NCBI GenBank assembly: GCA_038380435.1
Contig: JAWZYU010000018.1
Coordinates: forward strand, 54,833,751-54,897,750
Reading direction: 5' to 3'
Length of the DNA stretch: 64,000 bases
Source of the DNA: Ryuthela nishihirai
Taxonomy: Eukaryota; Arthropoda; Arachnida; Araneae; Heptathelidae
The notes beneath the pieces are model-generated. The model saw only the letters and a list, made by a program, of their open reading frames with translations. It had not been told where the DNA came from and did not search any database. The stretch's first letter is position 1. Each line of letters starts with the position of its first letter. Shown piece by piece: positions 1-10,299 of this stretch. A program made the translations under genes and the position numbers.

Positions 1-131
1 ACCAACGGCGCATCCAGGGAGTCCCCTGTCATGCCCCTCTAATTTATTTATTTTTATTTATTGTTGCATTTTATTGTATTTTTGCTGTTGCAAATATTTT
101 TATGTATTAATTGTGTTCTTGGAAGTGCAAT

Positions 132-659
132 TGTGGGGATGTGACTCATAGATGTTGTTTTCGGGTCTGAGCTGGCTGCCTGCTCACAACAAGTCCGAAA
201 CCCCTTTCATGGCCATTTACAACTAGCCTGAAGCGCGACTTCGGTCGCTGGTGACTACGGCAGCGAGAGAACGTTTGATCACGCGTCAAGGGACGCCGCT
301 CTTACTCAAAGAAAAACCCGTAAAGAGAGGGTTCGATTATATGTGAGAATCAAGATTCTTGGTGAATCAAATGCAGTTCTGGGGAACTGAAGTGTGTTCT
401 TAATGAACCACGTTGTAGGCAAAGGTTGGAATCCTTTCGCCGAGTTTGAGGTCGGCGAAGTGCGGTTCTCTACCTCATTACATAATTGTTTGTAGCAGCA
501 AAGGCCTACGGAGTCGAGCGCATTCCCAGCACGTGATTTTATATAAGTGTGAATAAACTGTGTCGTCCCTATACAACTCTCGTACGTGAATTGTTGGACA
601 TATTTTTACACATCACTAGGCGCAACAAGTCTGAGGCACACGTCGGGACGGGTGTAACA
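132..659 (+). mobile_element. Probable LTR of a Gypsy-type retrotransposon
   Basis: The stretch is much richer in GC than its surroundings and has the anatomy of an LTR: it can be read from TGTGGGGATG to GGTGTAACA (TG...CA ends), with a TATATAAG box at 540-547 and an AATAAA signal at 552-557 just after it, as in short-R LTRs. I see no second LTR in the window, so it is either a 5' LTR with a decayed body or a solo LTR. The exact ends are inferred; no target duplication could be shown, and the first 131 bases may belong to the same element. Confidence 0.4.
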
Positions 660-875
660 CCCGCGAATCTGTTATTTCACCGAAATAAGGATGATGGTAA
701 TCAACAGACTAATTCATCGTCCTCTACTGGCGTGCAGTTAATCGTGGACATATCACCGGTGGCCATCAAATTTGGCCCATTCTATCACATCCCCCCCCAC
801 GAAATCCCATCGTTTTATACAAAATCTCAAACTTGTCTACCTGCTTCGAAATCAAAAACAAGACTGTTTGTATAA
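660..875 (+). pseudogene. Possible start of a decayed gag region after the LTR
   Basis: A frame runs straight out of the LTR through a Ser/Asn/Gln-rich stretch into VAIKFGPF (about 763-786). This is weakly reminiscent of the hydrophobic 'IKxPPFW' segment near the start of Gag in arthropod Gypsy elements. It loses any resemblance after a C run at 790-797, which may mark a frameshift. No zinc knuckle, protease or polymerase follows. This is a guess from position and one short motif. Confidence 0.2.
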
Positions 876-879
876 TTTT

Positions 880-1615
880 AGTTTAGCCCCGTATTATATG
901 CTCAACACTAAAAATAGATTTAAAAAAAAGAAATCAAATAAAATTTTATCCCGTGTAGAATATCATTATAAACTTTCCTGTCCAGTGGAGTATTTTAGTA
1001 ATTGGCAACCCTATTCAAGTTTTATTCTCAGATCCCCCACCCACACGAAACTAAATCCTGGGTACGTGCATAACTGACGACTGCAAATTGTTTCTTTCAC
1101 AATCGACATTAATAGGAAAGTTCTGCAAAATGATGGAAATCACTTGTTCATCGAAACTTTTAAGTTCCCCCATCATAAAACAATGTTAATAAAACTGTGT
1201 AACCTTACTTTAATCTAGATATTAATTGGAAAAAAAAATTAGCTATAAATAACGTTGTAACAAGTTCATTACAGACTTTGGAACTTTCGTTTTATGTATT
1301 TAAACCAATATTTTGCAGCAGAAAAAAAATATCATCCCTTTCATTTATTTTAATCAAAACATAATCAGATTGTTTTTAAAATGGTAGCTGCTACCATATT
1401 AACATTTTCCTAAAATAGCTTTTACTTTCTCTTATAATGAACGAGCCGTGCTTATCTGTATCATCTAATCCCCTTGAATCTGACATTTTATATTTTGAAT
1501 TTCAAATCATATATTTTACATCAGGTGAATGCATCATCAACGAATACGCACATCAACTTGCCATGCATCTAAAGTAAAATTAGTCGTGTGAAATAAGCTT
1601 ATATGCATAAAAAAA
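880..1615. other. AT-rich stretch, no gene seen
   Basis: Homopolymer-rich, stop-rich in all frames. I see no repeat copy that matches elsewhere in the window. Confidence 0.5.
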
Positions 1616-1619
1616 ACCC

Positions 1620-2062
1620 ACTGACTCTTTGGAAAATCGCCCTTTCAAAGAGCATACTCTCCTCGTGATATCAAGTCATCGGCTCCCCTAACAACATTCA
1701 TTCTGCTCTGCCATCTGTGTTCCCCACTTTGCGCTGTGGTATCCCTGTAATGGCAACCGATTAATAGGCTCACCAGCTGACTGGTTGGTGGTCATAAACT
1801 TGTCAAAAGCGGCTATGAAGGCAATGGATAACGCTTGCCTGTTGATGAGCCCGTTAACATTGACTCTACGAGGCGGGGGCTTGGCTGTAAAGTTAACGAC
1901 ACGTTGACCTAGGTACCTTTAGTGCTTACTGATTAAACCGTTACGGAACGCGATTGTTAGCTCACCAATTTCACTATAAAAACGCCTTTACGGCTGGTAG
2001 CTTCAAAGCTGGCGCAGGGGGACTTACGACATAAGGCGGGGATTACAAGTTAACATTACTTT
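1620..2062. other. GC-richer unique block, possible regulatory element
   Basis: Base composition rises sharply between two AT-rich flanks. The block has no long open frame and no match to the repeat families of this window. It holds several AACAAT/ATTGTT and TTAAC/GTTAAC-type words. This is compatible with a conserved enhancer or an unrecognised old repeat; nothing seen decides which. Confidence 0.25.
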
Positions 2063-2760
2063 TCCGAATAAGCGTAACCCTTTTTTACGACAAAGTTGTT
2101 AATGTGGTACTTATACACGACCTATTCATGTTCACGGAGATAGAAGTCAAAATCTCTCCACTATTTGTCAAAGCTGTTAAATCGCAAAGAAAAAAAAAAT
2201 ATCTTCCTTTCGAGGTATAATTCCGATCAGTTAATTTTTATTCTTTCATAATTTGAACTTGGAGGATGTGGGATAAAAGAGAAAATTAGTTACTCGTTCA
2301 GTTTTAAGAGACTAAAAAACAATTCTTTATTGCGTGACTTAGGAAAGGCATGATAAGACTGTAGAATGAGAATACTTTCTTCAGAAAAGTTGAACATAAA
2401 AGAGGATCCGTTTCCATGATATTCAGCAGGGGGGGGGGGGAAGTAAGAGTAAAGTTGTACTTGGAGAAATTGATGAAAAAATCAATTTCTCATAAATAAT
2501 TTCACATAAAAATTTCACATTCTTCATAAATAATTTTTCATAAATAATTTCAAAAATCAATGTTTTCTCCTCAACGGGATGTCAATTGACCTTTGTTTTT
2601 GAAAGTATATCATTTAATTTTATTTACTAATTTGAAAAAAATTGAAATTATTTTCAATAACAGTTTCTTCTTTTTACGTTTTGTTTTTGGACGTTCTTGG
2701 TTCCATTATGGTATAACGTATGCATGATTGCTATATTCCCAACTGATTTAATTAATGAAT
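2063..2760. other. AT-rich spacer with G run and TCATAAATAATTT repeats
   Basis: A run of about 11 G lies near 2428-2438. From 2488 to 2560 the word TCATAAATAATTT recurs three times. No coding signal. Confidence 0.4.
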
Positions 2761-3043
2761 CATCATCATCATCCTCAAGCAGCCATGGGCTAAGGAGGTC
2801 CAACCAGACCGTGCAATTTAGTTTTCCAAGCAAGTCTATCCTGAGCTACATCTACTGCATCTGGCCACTGCACACCAATTCTAACAAGGTCCTGTTTGAC
2901 ATTGTCTGCTCACCGCATCCTAGGTCTCCCCCTCTTTCTGAGGCCTTTAGGCACACTGTTCATAACCCTATTCGCCAATCTATAATTATTCATACGGGCA
3001 ACATGGCCAAACCAATGGAGTCTTTCTCTGCACAATATGCTGC

Positions 3044-3706
3044 TTAAAGGAGGTTGCAAACTCCTTGCCTAACCTCATCATTAGTTACAAAGTTGAACCA
3101 CCTAATGCCCAAGATACTGCATAAGCATCTACAATCAAAAGCATCTAGTTTCCTGTTATCTTGTTTACAAAGTGCCCAAGTTTCACTATCATAACTAACC
3201 CTAGAAAGAACCAAACTATTATACAGTCTAATTTTAGTCTTTAGGTGTACACGCCTATTTCTCCACACTTTCCATAGATTCTTAAAAGTCCCGGCAGCAA
3301 TCCCTATTCGTCTGTTAATATCATGCAGCACATCACCATTATCTGTTACGTAGCTCCCAAGATAATTAAACTGTGACACCTGCTCAAGGGTGCAACCATT
3401 CAGATTAACTGAATCACAGCCTGCCTGACCAATTTTCATCACTTTAGTTTTCTCTCTGTTTATAACCAAACCTACTCTACTACCAGTCTCATCAACAGCT
3501 CGAATGAAAGAGATTATCTCATTAACATCATTTGTAAAAAAGGTTAAATCATCAGCATAATCTAAATCAGAAATATTCTTATCTCCAGTCCATTTAAGGC
3601 CAAACTCTTTCCCTTGAAGTGAATTACGCATAACATAATCAATAACCAAACTAAAGAGAAAAGAAGACAAAATGAACCCTTGCCGAACACCAGAAGTAAT
3701 ACTAAA
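3044..3706 (-). pseudogene. Reverse transcriptase, C-terminal part (copy A)
   Basis: In frame with the segment at 3707-4543. It reads FSITSGVRQG (motif B) and, counting from the first methionine at 3670, YADD at residues 38-41 (motif C) followed by TKVMKIGQAG and FNYLGSYVTD (thumb region). It stops at 3044 by a frameshift in RQGVCNLL, where copy D reads RQRSRQPP. The remaining C-terminal 'RLANRVMNSVPK ... RPRMR' region (about 3030-2790) is in another frame. All catalytic aspartates are present, but the gene is broken by one stop and at least one shift. Confidence 0.85.
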
Positions 3707-4543
3707 TCAATTGCTACAAGCCTTACCAATACACGACTCAGTGTTATTACAGAGAGCTTTCATTATGTTAACTAACTTGTCTGGTGTACCACATGATCTC
3801 ACAATCAACCACAAATTATGACGATCAACAGAGTCGAAAGCCTTTTTGAAATCAACAAAGCTAGCAACCAGGGGTTTCTGAAACTGTAAACATTTCTCAA
3901 GAATCTGCCTAAGTGAAAATATCTGATCCACACATCCCCTACCACTTCTGAATCCACATTGCTCATCACGCAATTGACTGTCAACCAGATTCTTAATTCT
4001 ATTAAACACAATCATGGAAAGAACTTTACCTGGGACAGAGAGTAGGCTGATACCCCTATAGTTATCATAAGAACTGCGACCACCTTTTTTGAAAATAGGG
4101 ATAACAATAGCTCTGGTAAAATCCTTAGGAACCATGCCTTTATCATAAAAGATATTCAGAATTTCAGTCATCCAAGTGGTAACCGAAACATTCCCAGCTC
4201 TAAGCATTTCTGTAGTAATTTCATCTACCCCTGGGGATTTATGAAGTTTAAATTTAGAAACAGCCAAAATAACTTCAGATTGTGTTTTAGGGCCAACATT
4301 AAAGCCACCAATGTATCTATCATCATTGCAAACAATGGGAGTAGAACTAACTACATTGTTTAGAACGTCACTGAAATGCTCAGCCCACCTAGCCATGACA
4401 GAATCCTCACCTTCTATAACCTTATCTTGTTTATCCTTAAATCCCTGTATACCTGTTCGTTTTCTACCACACAAAACATTAACTCTTTGGTACAGCTCTC
4501 TGCTGTTGTGCTGTCTAACTGCTTCCTCGGCTTTGTCAGCCAA
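3707..4543 (-). pseudogene. Reverse transcriptase, N-terminal part (copy A)
   Basis: 278 codons from an internal ATG, ending at a TGA. It contains the RT palm up to motif A: HKSPGVDEIT (residues 101-110), NYRGISLLSVPGK (161-173), QCGFRSGRGCVDQ (195-207) and FVDFKKAFDSVD (229-240), in which D231 is the expected first catalytic aspartate. The frame continues after the TGA at 3707-3709 into the next segment with no shift, so the two segments are one gene split by a single stop. The true start lies upstream, in the lost 5' part. Copy B carries a stop at the same codon. Confidence 0.85.
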
Positions 4544-4859
4544 ACCATCAAGCCAAAGATTCTTATCAGCAGCTAACTGATCTTTTACACGTTTATTAAT
4601 TTCTCTGTAATTCTTTCCATTAGGATAGTAGGGTATTGATTAAGGACATTACTGCAGTTCTTTATTTCCGAAATAAGCTCAAGTGCCTTATCACTCAGAT
4701 AATTCTGTCTCCTCTGCTCTTTTTTTCCTAAAAGCTCCTTTTTTCCTAAAACACCTAAAGGTGTCCAAAAAAGCCTGTTTAGAATCATCCCATTCTTCCT
4801 CAAATCAGTAGTAAGCGTACCATGACTGTCATAATGACTAAGTAACCTATCATGGTTTT

Positions 4860-5319
4860 CTTCTCCTCCTTGAAAACATTTGTGCCGATGCTCAAGTGCG
4901 TTGTCATGACTCCGGTTCATAAAGCAACGTAGTTATTCTAATCTATGCTACGGAAATTCTTCACTTTATATGCATTGCAGCAGTGAAGCATGAATGAGAG
5001 CAATGGAGACAATGAGTCTGCGTAGTTGACACATCGAAGATTACCATAAATGACTGGTTGATTTTAGCTGCCGATTAATGAATGATCGTTGTTATACGAG
5101 ATAATTGGTTGATCGACGAGGGATTGATAACTTAATCAACCAATGGCTAATGAGAATCTTTGAAGCTTCAACTACTCAATCTCATTGTCTCCATGAGTTC
5201 CATCCAAGCTTTGCCACAGGTCGAATTATCGTATTTACAACTTTATTTGCAGAAATTGATAAATGACAGTAACAAGTGGATTATACAAATAACAATACAC
5301 TGGGAATACTAAGACCATT
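4860..5319. other. AT-rich flank, no gene seen
   Basis: Beyond the truncation point of LINE copy A. GATTGATAA/TTAATCAACCA words around 5045-5150 form loose inverted repeats. No coding signal. Confidence 0.4.
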
Positions 5320-5391
5320 TTGAGAAGCATTACACGATCACATGAATTTACACTGCCCAGTATTATATAACTTGGTTTACAAAATTTATTG
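5320..5391. repeat. 72-bp direct repeat, first copy
   Basis: From TTGAGAAGCATTACACG to AAAATTTATT. It is repeated at 5986-6057 with only a few differences. Here it forms the left flank of a SINE1 copy; there it sits inside LINE copy D. Confidence 0.8.
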
Positions 5392-5394
5392 ATA

Positions 5395-5625
5395 TGCCTT
5401 GTCCCGTGGCCGAGTGGTTAGCGCGCTTAGATCCCCCTTAGATCAGTAGCTAATACTGATCTAAGGGAACTGGGTTCGAGTCCCGGGTAAGGCATGGACG
5501 TTTGTGTTGTTTTTCCCCTGAGGTCCTGCCATCCTCTCAGACCTTCTACTATGACATATAAACTGACAGGCTCCTGTCAGACTTCTGTGGAAAGCAGGTG
5601 CTTGAGGGGGTATTTATTTATTTAT
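5395..5625 (+). mobile_element. SINE1 (tRNA-derived SINE) with hairpin insertion
   Basis: tRNA-like head with box A (GGCCGAGTGGTTAGCGCGCT) and box B (GGGTTCGAGTCCC), then the family body (CTGCTGAGGTCCTGCCATCC type) and a TATTTATT tail. Compared with the copies at 14121, 37910 and 43680, the head carries an extra block at 5430-5453 that contains an inverted copy of the following 16 bases, giving 14-bp arms at 5435-5448 and 5454-5467. Confidence 0.85.
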
Positions 5626-5902
5626 TATAATCCCAAATAGTACAGACTTCTATGAAATCAACACTAACTTTCATCTTTCCACTTGTAACCAGAATTATAT
5701 TTTTTTACCTCAAACCTTTTGCTTAGGGTCGACCCTTACAGATTATTAATAATTTACTTGACTGCATCACAAAATGATTTATTTTCTAATTTCTCACTCG
5801 AAGTCAAGGGAAAACTAGAAAAAGTTTAGTATGATATCATTACTTAAATAAATATTTGTTCTTGCGGGAATAATCTCTTAATTTCTTGAGTTGCAGTTTT
5901 AA

Positions 5903-6320
5903 GAATGTTAACTTTGTAACTAATGATGAGGTTAGGCAAAGAAGTCGGCAACCTCCTTTAAGCAGCATATTGTGCATAGTGAGACTTGAGAAGCATTACA
6001 CGATCACATTAATTTATACTGCCCAATATTATATAACTTGGTTTACAAAATTTATTTTGGCCAATGTTTGGCCATGTTGCCCGTGTGGATAATTATAGAT
6101 TGGCGAATAGGGTTATGAACAGTGTGCCTAAAAGCTTCAGAAAGAGAGGGAGACCTAGGATGCGGTGGGCAGACAATGTCAAACAGGACCTTGTTAGAAT
6201 TGGTCTGCAGTGGCAGGATGCAGCAGATGTAGCTCAGGACAGACATGCTTGGAGAACTAAATTGCACGGTCTGGTTGGATCTTTGTAGCCCTTGGCTGCT
6301 TGAGGATGATGATGATGACG
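5903..6320 (+). mobile_element. RTE-like LINE, copy D (3' end only)
   Basis: Matches the 3' end of copies A and B from AACTTTGTAACTAATGATG through RLANRVMNSVPKSFRKRGRPRMRWADN (about 6100-6175) to the GATGATGATGATGAC tail. About 90 bases at 5976-6064 are foreign to the LINE; they include the second copy of the 72-bp repeat. Strongly 5' truncated, as most LINE insertions are. Confidence 0.8.
5986..6057. repeat. 72-bp direct repeat, second copy, inside LINE copy D
   Basis: Nearly identical to 5320-5391. It interrupts the LINE between AGCAGCATATTGTGCA and GTTTGGCCATGTTGCC, which are adjacent in the other copies. Confidence 0.8.
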
Positions 6321-6659
6321 CATTGTTCAAATCACAATAATAGAAAAAGGTTTATGATGCATAGGAAATGTCTGTATAGGGAATATTTGATTTTCAGTTT
6401 ATAGGAAACATTATTAAATTGTGAAGATTAATTGATATTTTCATGATTAATTTGAAGGCAGATAAATGGAAGTCAAGAGAGAGGGAATATATATGTATGA
6501 TAAGTGAAACTTATAAATTTAGTGTAATGAAATATTTTCAGGAAAAAAAGGAAATAAACATCTGTGAATTCAGGTATATATTTTTGAACCATTAGAGTGG
6601 AAAAGGTCATTTGAGTGTGCAACATATTCTGAAGGTTTCTCCTATTTCCTAAAAAAATA

Positions 6660-7036
6660 TAAAAACATTTATCACTGGAAATTTGTGAGTAGAAGCGCTA
6701 GAGGGCGCTTTCCAGTGAACACTTATAAGCGCTGGTTTTCGCACTCGTCGTCATTTCTACCGTGAATTACAGAACCGATGGATTGTTTCACAAATCAGGA
6801 GAAGGCGAACATGCATTTCACGTACGGAGCTGAGGACGAGAATGTGAGGGAAGCCCAAAGACTCTACATGGAGCGCTTTCTGACCAGACCAGCGCTTATA
6901 AGTGTTCACTGGAAAGCGCCCTCTAGCTGTCCACCGCATGAGTTCCGACCATGCATTGTATGACGAAAAGTGCTTGTTTAGGTGTGTTCTATCACCCCTT
7001 AAAGTTTTGCCCAAGAGTTTTTAATCACCCTGTATA
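6660..7036 (+). mobile_element. DNA-transposon remnant with 39-bp perfect inverted repeat
   Basis: The segment ends in AATCACCCTGTATA, a terminus common in mariner-like arthropod elements. It contains a short frame at 6778-6963 starting MDCFTNQEKANMHFTYGAEDE, which resembles the helix-turn-helix start of DUF4817-type proteins found in arthropod transposons (recognition from memory). The frame runs through the right arm of an exact inverted repeat (6698-6736 and 6888-6926), so its C-terminal half is probably not original. The left boundary is uncertain. Confidence 0.45.
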
Positions 7037-7138
7037 TAGCTGATTGTGACTGAGTGAGGGAGTGACTGACGGGTAATGATAATTCTAGCTATGATGTAAA
7101 AGTGTTATATCTCTGAAAATTTGCACTTGGTGGTATTT

Positions 7139-7514
7139 GGTGGGTTCTTTTACTTCTGAGCGGCATTTTCTGTACACAATTAGGTAAATGACCAGGTTAC
7201 AAGGACCCCAAGGGCTCAGAGATGATTGGGGAAGGGACCCCCTAGATAGCTGATAGATGACAGATGAAACTTTTCCGTCAAGAGCATTCAGTGTGTTCTT
7301 TAACTTTTAAAGGGTATGGCTCTCAAGCACAAGGGCCCACGCTTAATGTCTCATTCGAAGGACGGCGGCTTTTCCAAGCCCATTTGGTGTCCCCTATTTA
7401 CCGAGAGCAGGGAGGTTTGTTGAAATAAATCTCAAAGTTGGTCCAGGTAGAACTCGAACCTGGGAACTGCAGATTGCGAGACTGGCGTGCTACCTACTGA
7501 AGCCCGCACCGCAC
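7139..7514 (-). mobile_element. SINE2 copy
   Basis: Full-length layout on the minus strand: tRNA-like head at the right (TACCTACTGAAGC is the reverse of box A, GTAGAACTCGAACC the reverse of box B), then the family body with CGGCTTTTCCAAGCCC and the tail words AGCGGCATTT at the left. Diverged. Confidence 0.8.
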
Positions 7515-7519
7515 CTGGA

Positions 7520-8450
7520 GGAATTTTGTGGCCGTAGAGCTCAGGAAGAATTTAAATTTTAGATCCAATTATTCCTTTAAAGTCAAATGTCGTTCAAATC
7601 ATGATCTACCTGAATTAGAAACTTAAAAATTGTTGCAGTGGTGGGAGCGGGGATACATCAGTTCGTGGATCTCAGAAACGTTAACAAATTTCAGATCTCC
7701 CGTTTCACTCGAGGTCAGAGGTCAATTGTTATCTCTATTTGCTACAAAGGACAAAATTGGTGCCTTGTTACTACTAGGCACCAATTTTGATCGCATTTCG
7801 GGTCGCAGATGTCAAAAAGAAAAGTATTAAAAAATCCAGATCCGGCGTGGTATTCAAAGTTAAACAGGGATCAAAGTGACTGTAGGGAAATCAAGAGACT
7901 GCAATTAATTTATCGTGTAGCATATTATCAATACTTAAGCCCACGATGCTATCATATTTTTTTGAATGTTTCTTCTTTGTATTTTTCAATGGAAAATATG
8001 GTAAAATGGAAATAAATCACATATTGGCGACTAAAGTTTCGCTGTTTACTTCGTCTTCCATTCACAGGTTACGTTGTTGTTTTTTAAGTACCACTTGTAA
8101 TATTATCATAACTTTTTAGAGCAAAACCTCAATAATATTTTCATTCTTCACATTAAATTGAAATATATTTTAAATTGCTACGCAAAAGATCTGCAATAAA
8201 TGTACAATTATTTTTCCATTTTACGGGTATATTTGAAACTAATAAGCAGTCAGTCCTGCTATTATCTCTGCGATTAGTATATTTTTATTAATCGTTCTAC
8301 AAACATTTCACTACCAATTTATCTAATATTTTAATCATTTTCTACAATAGGGAATGTTTTCCTTTTTAAAAAACAACAACAAAAACATCAGTTTCACGTT
8401 AAGTATTTATTTTGTAAGATTAAATACCGGGACAACACGTCTAAGGTACA
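7520..8450. other. No gene seen
   Basis: AT-rich. A small inverted pair (TTGGTGCCTTGTTACTA / TAGGCACCAATTTTG) lies at 7759-7790. Short frames at 7630-8015 show no family features. Confidence 0.4.
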
Positions 8451-8561
8451 AAAGCATTTATTGGAGTGTTTGTGTGATGTTATCAAGAGGGAAACTGAGA
8501 ACTGCTATGTGTTTACAAACTGTGCAATCTCTAAAGCCGAATATTTGCTTCTCTCTGTACA

Positions 8562-8780
8562 GCAGACATCTCTAATCTCGAAGTGCAGTTGGAGTCTGTG
8601 CTCTCATCAACGGAAGACAGTTCCCTATCATGTGTCCAACGAAACGCAACCCTAACTCTTCCCTTCACCGCTGCAGTTAAATTGGCTGTATACATTGCTA
8701 ACGACGAACACTGTTCTGCTTTAATAGCATGTCTTGGAAGCAAACAGGCTGTATTCACCGGAACTGAAACTACTAATTAA
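8562..8780 (+). CDS. Unrecognised possible terminal exon
   Basis: A frame of about 70 codons follows a good acceptor-like tract (TTGCTTCTCTCTGTACAG, ending near 8563). It reads ADISNLEVQLESVLSSTEDS and on through KLAVYIANDEHCSALIACLG to a stop at 8778-8780. Amino-acid use is balanced and unlike the noise frames around it. There is no match to a family I know and no partner exon nearby. The opposite strand is also open over much of this interval, which weakens the case. Confidence 0.2.
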   Translation, partial: ADISNLEVQLESVLSSTEDSSLSCVQRNATLTLPFTAAVKLAVYIANDEHCSALIACLGSKQAVFTGTETTN

Positions 8781-8789
8781 TTTACTCCC

Positions 8790-9616
8790 TTATCTGTACG
8801 TTTTCAAACTCTGTGACAGAAGGCTGGCATGGATAGATTGTTTATCTTCGTGATTCGTGAAACTGACAGAATGAAAAACGAAACAGCTCAGAATCAGGAC
8901 TCTATTTCTCATATAGAAGATAAATCTCATTCGACTTTGACACCAGGGGATTTAACGGCTCTAGTTCGCTTATTTCAGCGGAATTAATTCTAACAGTGAA
9001 GAAATCTAGTTGTGTTTTGAAATCTATGATTTATTTTTCGTAAACAATAATGTACTCGTAATTTTAAAACATTTGGCATCAAAAGTAAACGTAATACTTT
9101 TAAACTAAGTTCAAAGCATTCCCCTTTTTTAAAAAATATTATATCAGATTGCACAAACAAACTTCACGGAACACAGAAATATCTAACATTACATTGCTTT
9201 AACATTTTTTTTGTAATTACACTCTAGGAAGAAATCTCGCTAAGAGGCAAACATTTAAAATATCATTTCTCTTTTATTTATAAACATCTGATCTAAAAGG
9301 GCTAATATATAATTAATATATAGTGGCTAAATATAAGCAGAATAAACATTGAAGAATAAAACAAAATAGTGTTTAAAAGCAAATACTTCATAAGCTGCTA
9401 TGCCTACATCATCGCTTCTATAATTATTATGCTTCTATTAATTCAATTTCATTTTGAAGTTGAAGCTGATTGTTCGATCAAAGATAGATGAATATATATA
9501 ACGGATAGCTGAAGACAAATCATATTAATATAAACATCAGAGAAGCTTGTGTCGCGGTGCTTCAGGAGCTCACATCTAATTGATCTAGGTTCATTTCAGA
9601 AATATTATGCACATGT
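8790..9616. other. AT-rich, no gene seen
   Basis: Nothing beyond a 24-base word at 9478-9501 (CAAAGATAGATGAATATATA and four more) that recurs at 11079-11102. Confidence 0.4.
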
Positions 9617-9627
9617 TATTTATATGT

Positions 9628-9834
9628 GCCGTCCCATGGCCGAGTGGTTATCGCGCTTGGCTACTAATCTAAGGGAACTGGGTTCGATCCCCGGGTAAGG
9701 CATGGATGTTTGTGTCGTTTTTTTCTGCTGAGGTCCTGCCATCCTCACAGACTTTCTACTATGGCATGTAAACTGAGAGGCTCCTGTCAGACCTCTGTGG
9801 CAAGCAGCTGCATGAGGGGGGTATTTATTTTTTA
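9628..9834 (+). mobile_element. SINE1 copy with 11-bp target duplication
   Basis: Box A GGCCGAGTGGTTATCGCGCT and box B GGGTTCGATCCCC are clear. The perfect direct repeat TATTTATATGT at 9617-9627 and 9835-9845 flanks the element and is the expected target-site duplication of LINE-mediated insertion. The body ends in GGGGGGTATTTATTT. Confidence 0.9.
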
Positions 9835-10005
9835 TATTTATATGTATAACGATTGTGCTTACCATTTTCCTCTCTCTTTATATATATTATAGTGATACAT
9901 ATATATATATATTTAATTGCTTTTTAATTTAATTGAGCTTTTAAGTTACCTTCTACTTAATGTAATTAAAATTGTATTACTATTATGCTTGAAAGCACTA
10001 ATGAT

Positions 10006-10192
10006 TCTCCCACACACGGGACCACGGCTTAACGTCTCACTCGACGGACGGCGACCTTTCCAAGCCCATCGGTGTCCCCTATTGACCGTGGCAGGGCGGG
10101 GAATTTTGCGGAGATAAATCTCAACGCTGATCCAGCTGGGACTCAAACCTTTGAACTACAGATTACGAGCCTGGCGCGCCACCGCCTCCCCA
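10006..10192 (-). mobile_element. SINE2 copy, 3' part missing
   Basis: Minus-strand tRNA head (GCCTGGCGCGCCACCG; GACTCAAACC) plus the first half of the body. The tail half is absent, with AT-rich DNA beginning abruptly at the left. Confidence 0.8.
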
Positions 10193-10299
10193 AGATGCTG
10201 AGGACACAGAGAACTAAGCAAGATAAGAACGTCCTGTTTGTTCCGATTGTTCTAACTTATAGAGAAATATTTCGTTTACGATATTTACAGAAGTTATAG

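Larger units (their letters stand above)
2762..4857 (-). mobile_element. RTE-like LINE, copy A (5' truncated)
   Basis: Reading the minus strand, this is the reverse transcriptase and 3' end of a non-LTR retrotransposon also present as copies B (55549-58545), C (59518-62697) and D (5903-6320). It ends in a short ATG-type microsatellite (2762-2775) after the GCTGCTTGAGGATGATG tail, as RTE-clade elements do. The match to copy B stops at about 4857, so the 5' end with the endonuclease is missing. A small direct duplication of a T-rich word is seen at 4718-4750. Clade assignment rests on motif style and is inference. Confidence 0.85.

Noticed and set aside
2697..3047. Poly-serine frame on the plus strand (also 6052-6330 and 58099-58569)
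   Set aside because: It is the antisense of the RTE-like LINE 3' end; the serine run is the ATG microsatellite tail read backwards.
4311..4580. Open frames opposite the LINE reverse transcriptase (also 56891-57291, 61119-61316)
   Set aside because: Mirror frames of the real RT coding strand; no independent motifs.
5401..5495. tRNA genes
   Set aside because: Box A and box B are present, but cloverleaf pairing is lost and a SINE body follows in every case.
9620..9865. Frames with HTSMPYPGFEPRSLR at 9620, 13919 and 43666
   Set aside because: Translations of the SINE1 head on the minus strand, not genes.
10072..10299. Protein-like frames such as ...SDGRRPFQAHRC... at 10020, 23207, 41564, 42136 and 54721
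   Set aside because: They recur because they are translations of SINE2, a tRNA-derived non-coding repeat.
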